Translations under genes and position numbers: made by a program
In this document: positions 62,853 through 64,000 of the stretch, one piece after another
Numbering within the stretch: position 1 is the first letter of the stretch
Layout of the letters: each line of letters opens with the position of its first letter
Notes under the pieces: generated by a model
The model's input: only the letters and a program-made list of their open reading frames with translations
What the model was told of the DNA's origin: nothing
Databases searched by the model: none
DNA from: Deinococcus grandis
GTDB lineage: Bacteria > Deinococcota > Deinococci > Deinococcales > Deinococcaceae
Reading direction: 5' to 3'
NCBI RefSeq assembly: GCF_001485435.1
Contig: NZ_BCMS01000001.1
Coordinates: forward strand, 629,501-693,500
Length of the DNA stretch: 64,000 bases

Positions 62853-63128
62853 ATGATCGCCTTCCACCCTCACCTGTTCGTCCGCATCGTGGAACTCGAT
62901 GGGCCGCGCGCACCCATGCCCCTGTCCAGCGGCTTCAGCGAGGGCCGCGCGTACCGCGTGCTGGGCGTGTACAACCCGTCCGAGTCGTCGGACGCGTACT
63001 TCATCCTCCCGAACGACCGGGACGAGATGTGGTTCATCTGCCAGCGGCACCTGCGCTTCGCGGGCCTGCACGACACGTCCGCGCATCACCTCGACCTACC
63101 GGACCTGCACGCGACCGCCGCCGACTGA
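62853..63128 (+). CDS. hypothetical protein (small cytoplasmic)
   Basis: 91 residues, MIAFHPHLFVRIVELDGPRA at the start and a compact hydrophilic body (GRAYRVLGVYNPSESSDAYF; DEMWFICQRHLRFAGL). No signal peptide or membrane segment. The reading frame and codon bias are good, but I recognise no family. Start at 62853 after GATGGGTC; a longer GTG frame from 62805 is possible. Confidence 0.6.
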   Translation: MIAFHPHLFVRIVELDGPRAPMPLSSGFSEGRAYRVLGVYNPSESSDAYFILPNDRDEMWFICQRHLRFAGLHDTSAHHLDLPDLHATAAD

Positions 63129-63209
63129 ACCGGATAGCGGAGGCGCTGCATAGAAGTGGATTAAACGGGTCAACTGTCATGGCGCGGGTCAGCCGTTACC
63201 CTGGGGCGC

Positions 63210-64000
63210 ATGACTGCGCCTGCCTCCTCCCGTGCGTTCGTGTCCCTGGTCGGCGCGGGTCCCGGCGACGCCGGACTGCTGACCCTGCGCGGCCGCGAGG
63301 CGCTGGAGCAGGCCGAGGTGGTGCTGTTCGACTACCTCGCCAACCCGGACCTGCTGCGCTTCGCCCCGCAGGCCGAGACGATCTACGTGGGCAAGAAGGG
63401 CTTTTCCGAGTACATCCGGCAGGAGCAGATCAACGACCTGCTGGTGCAGAAAGCGCTGGGGGACGGCGGGCGGCGCGTGGTGCGCCTGAAGGGCGGGGAC
63501 GTGTTCGTGTTCGGTCGCGGCGGCGAGGAAGCCGAGGCGTGCGTGCTGGCCGGGATTCCCTTCGAGGTGGTGCCCGGCGTGAGCAGCGCCCTGGCCGTGC
63601 CCGCCTACGCCGGGATTCCCGTCACGCACCGCGATCTGGCGCAGTCGTTCGCGGTCCTGACCGGGAACACCCGGGGTGGCGGGGCGCACTACGGTCGGCT
63701 GTCGGGCGTGGACACGCTGGTGCTGCTGATGGGCGTGCGGAACCTGGGCGAGATCGCCGCCGAGCTGATCGAGGCGGGCCGCGCGCCCGGGACGCCCGCC
63801 GCGACCATCCAGTGGGGCACCACCCCGCAGCAGCGCAGCGTGACCGGCACCCTGGCGACCATCGCCGCGCGGGTGCGCGAGGCTGGCCTAGAAGCCCCGG
63901 CGGTGACGGTGGTGGGCGAGGTGGTGCGCCTGCACGACCCGCTGCAGTGGTTCCAGGCGGCGCACGGAGCGCGCGGGCCGCTGGCGGGGCAGACGGTCGC
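63210..64000 (+). CDS. cobA: uroporphyrinogen-III C-methyltransferase (SUMT), 3' end missing, probable CobA-HemD fusion
   Basis: At least 263 codons, still open at the window end. SUMT methylates uroporphyrinogen III at C2 and C7 on the way to corrin and siroheam. Motifs: VSLVGAGPGDAGLLTLRGRE, VVLFDYLANPDLL, RLKGGDVFVFGRGGEE, GVSSALAVPAYAGIPVTHRD. The SUMT core ends about residue 245 and the frame continues with GPLAGQTV, the usual first strand of a HemD uroporphyrinogen-III synthase, so a fusion is likely. TACCCT (63197-63202) is 7 bases before the ATG. Confidence 0.95.
   Translation, partial: MTAPASSRAFVSLVGAGPGDAGLLTLRGREALEQAEVVLFDYLANPDLLRFAPQAETIYVGKKGFSEYIRQEQINDLLVQKALGDGGRRVVRLKGGDVFVFGRGGEEAEACVLAGIPFEVVPGVSSALAVPAYAGIPVTHRDLAQSFAVLTGNTRGGGAHYGRLSGVDTLVLLMGVRNLGEIAAELIEAGRAPGTPAATIQWGTTPQQRSVTGTLATIAARVREAGLEAPAVTVVGEVVRLHDPLQWFQAAHGARGPLAGQTV

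Overview
The window is a high-GC (about 70 percent) chromosomal segment from a Deinococcus or very close relative. The indicators are a multi-domain CTC/L25 ribosomal protein with an acidic tail, a Thermus-type EF-P, an HRDC protein with a degenerate PLP fold like D. radiodurans DR2444, short terminal-inverted-repeat elements resembling deinococcal small noncoding repeats, and more than twenty genes whose -10 hexamer (TANNNT) lies only 6-8 bases before the start codon, the deinococcal leaderless arrangement. There is no plasmid, phage, transposase, tRNA, rRNA or CRISPR signal. It reads as ordinary chromosome, with a few unfamiliar genes and an unusual amount of repeat structure between genes.

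Layout. 1-3.7 kb: acetyltransferases, a DinB-fold protein, a BsuPI-like secreted protein, then rpmI-rplT with its own promoter and a strong terminator. 3.7-5.4 kb: a self-regulated HTH/membrane-protein cassette and a GntR/UTRA regulator. 5.5-9.9 kb: moaA, a DUF485-ActP acetate uptake pair and an MFS carrier. 9.9-13 kb: a TPR protein with a degenerate GGDEF domain, a GNAT and an XRE-cupin regulator. 13.1-15.1 kb: acs. 15.1-15.8 kb: a small gene broken by one of two direct copies of a 135-bp repeat. 15.8-20.2 kb: methyltransferase, accC-accB, efp and the L25/CTC gene. 20.7-25.3 kb: a Pro/Ala-rich secreted protein, an aminopeptidase-like lipoprotein, an aldo-keto reductase, a PPOX-fold protein and an ATP-grasp protein. 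25.3-30.1 kb: a suf operon (order C-B-D) with two unrecognised membrane-anchored genes between the suf genes. 30.3-34.3 kb: exbB-exbD and a very long Pro/Ala/Thr-rich TonB/TolA-like protein. 34.3-43.2 kb: a second acyl-CoA synthetase, a siderophore-type binding protein with a Fur-like box, coaX, a Zn alcohol dehydrogenase with an SRPBCC partner, an SDR, a repetitive secreted protein and a BtuF-like protein.

43.2-49.1 kb: DinB, a VWA protein, a secreted protein, the HRDC protein and a catalase-fold protein. 49.1-52.5 kb: a cobalamin-riboswitch operon (BtuF-, BtuC- and BtuD-like proteins and a [2Fe-2S] ferredoxin). 52.5-55.6 kb: PlsC, an NAD-binding protein, xseB, a flavin reductase and a DNA glycosylase. 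55.6-58.9 kb: a four-gene pseudopilin operon. 59-62.7 kb: a C39-like protease, a P1/DmpA peptidase, tandem Nudix genes and a GNAT. The window ends inside a cobA gene that is probably fused to hemD.

Links between genes: ActP, Acs and AccB/AccC together handle acetate uptake, activation and entry into malonyl-CoA. The riboswitch operon, the separate BtuF-like gene and cobA concern corrinoids and tetrapyrroles. The suf operon and siderophore gene each carry an upstream palindrome suggesting metal or redox control. The features most worth attention are the suf insertions, the ExbB-ExbD-linked protein with an unrecognised C-terminal domain, the terminal-inverted-repeat elements with covarying internal hairpins, and the heptamer-built repeats between genes.
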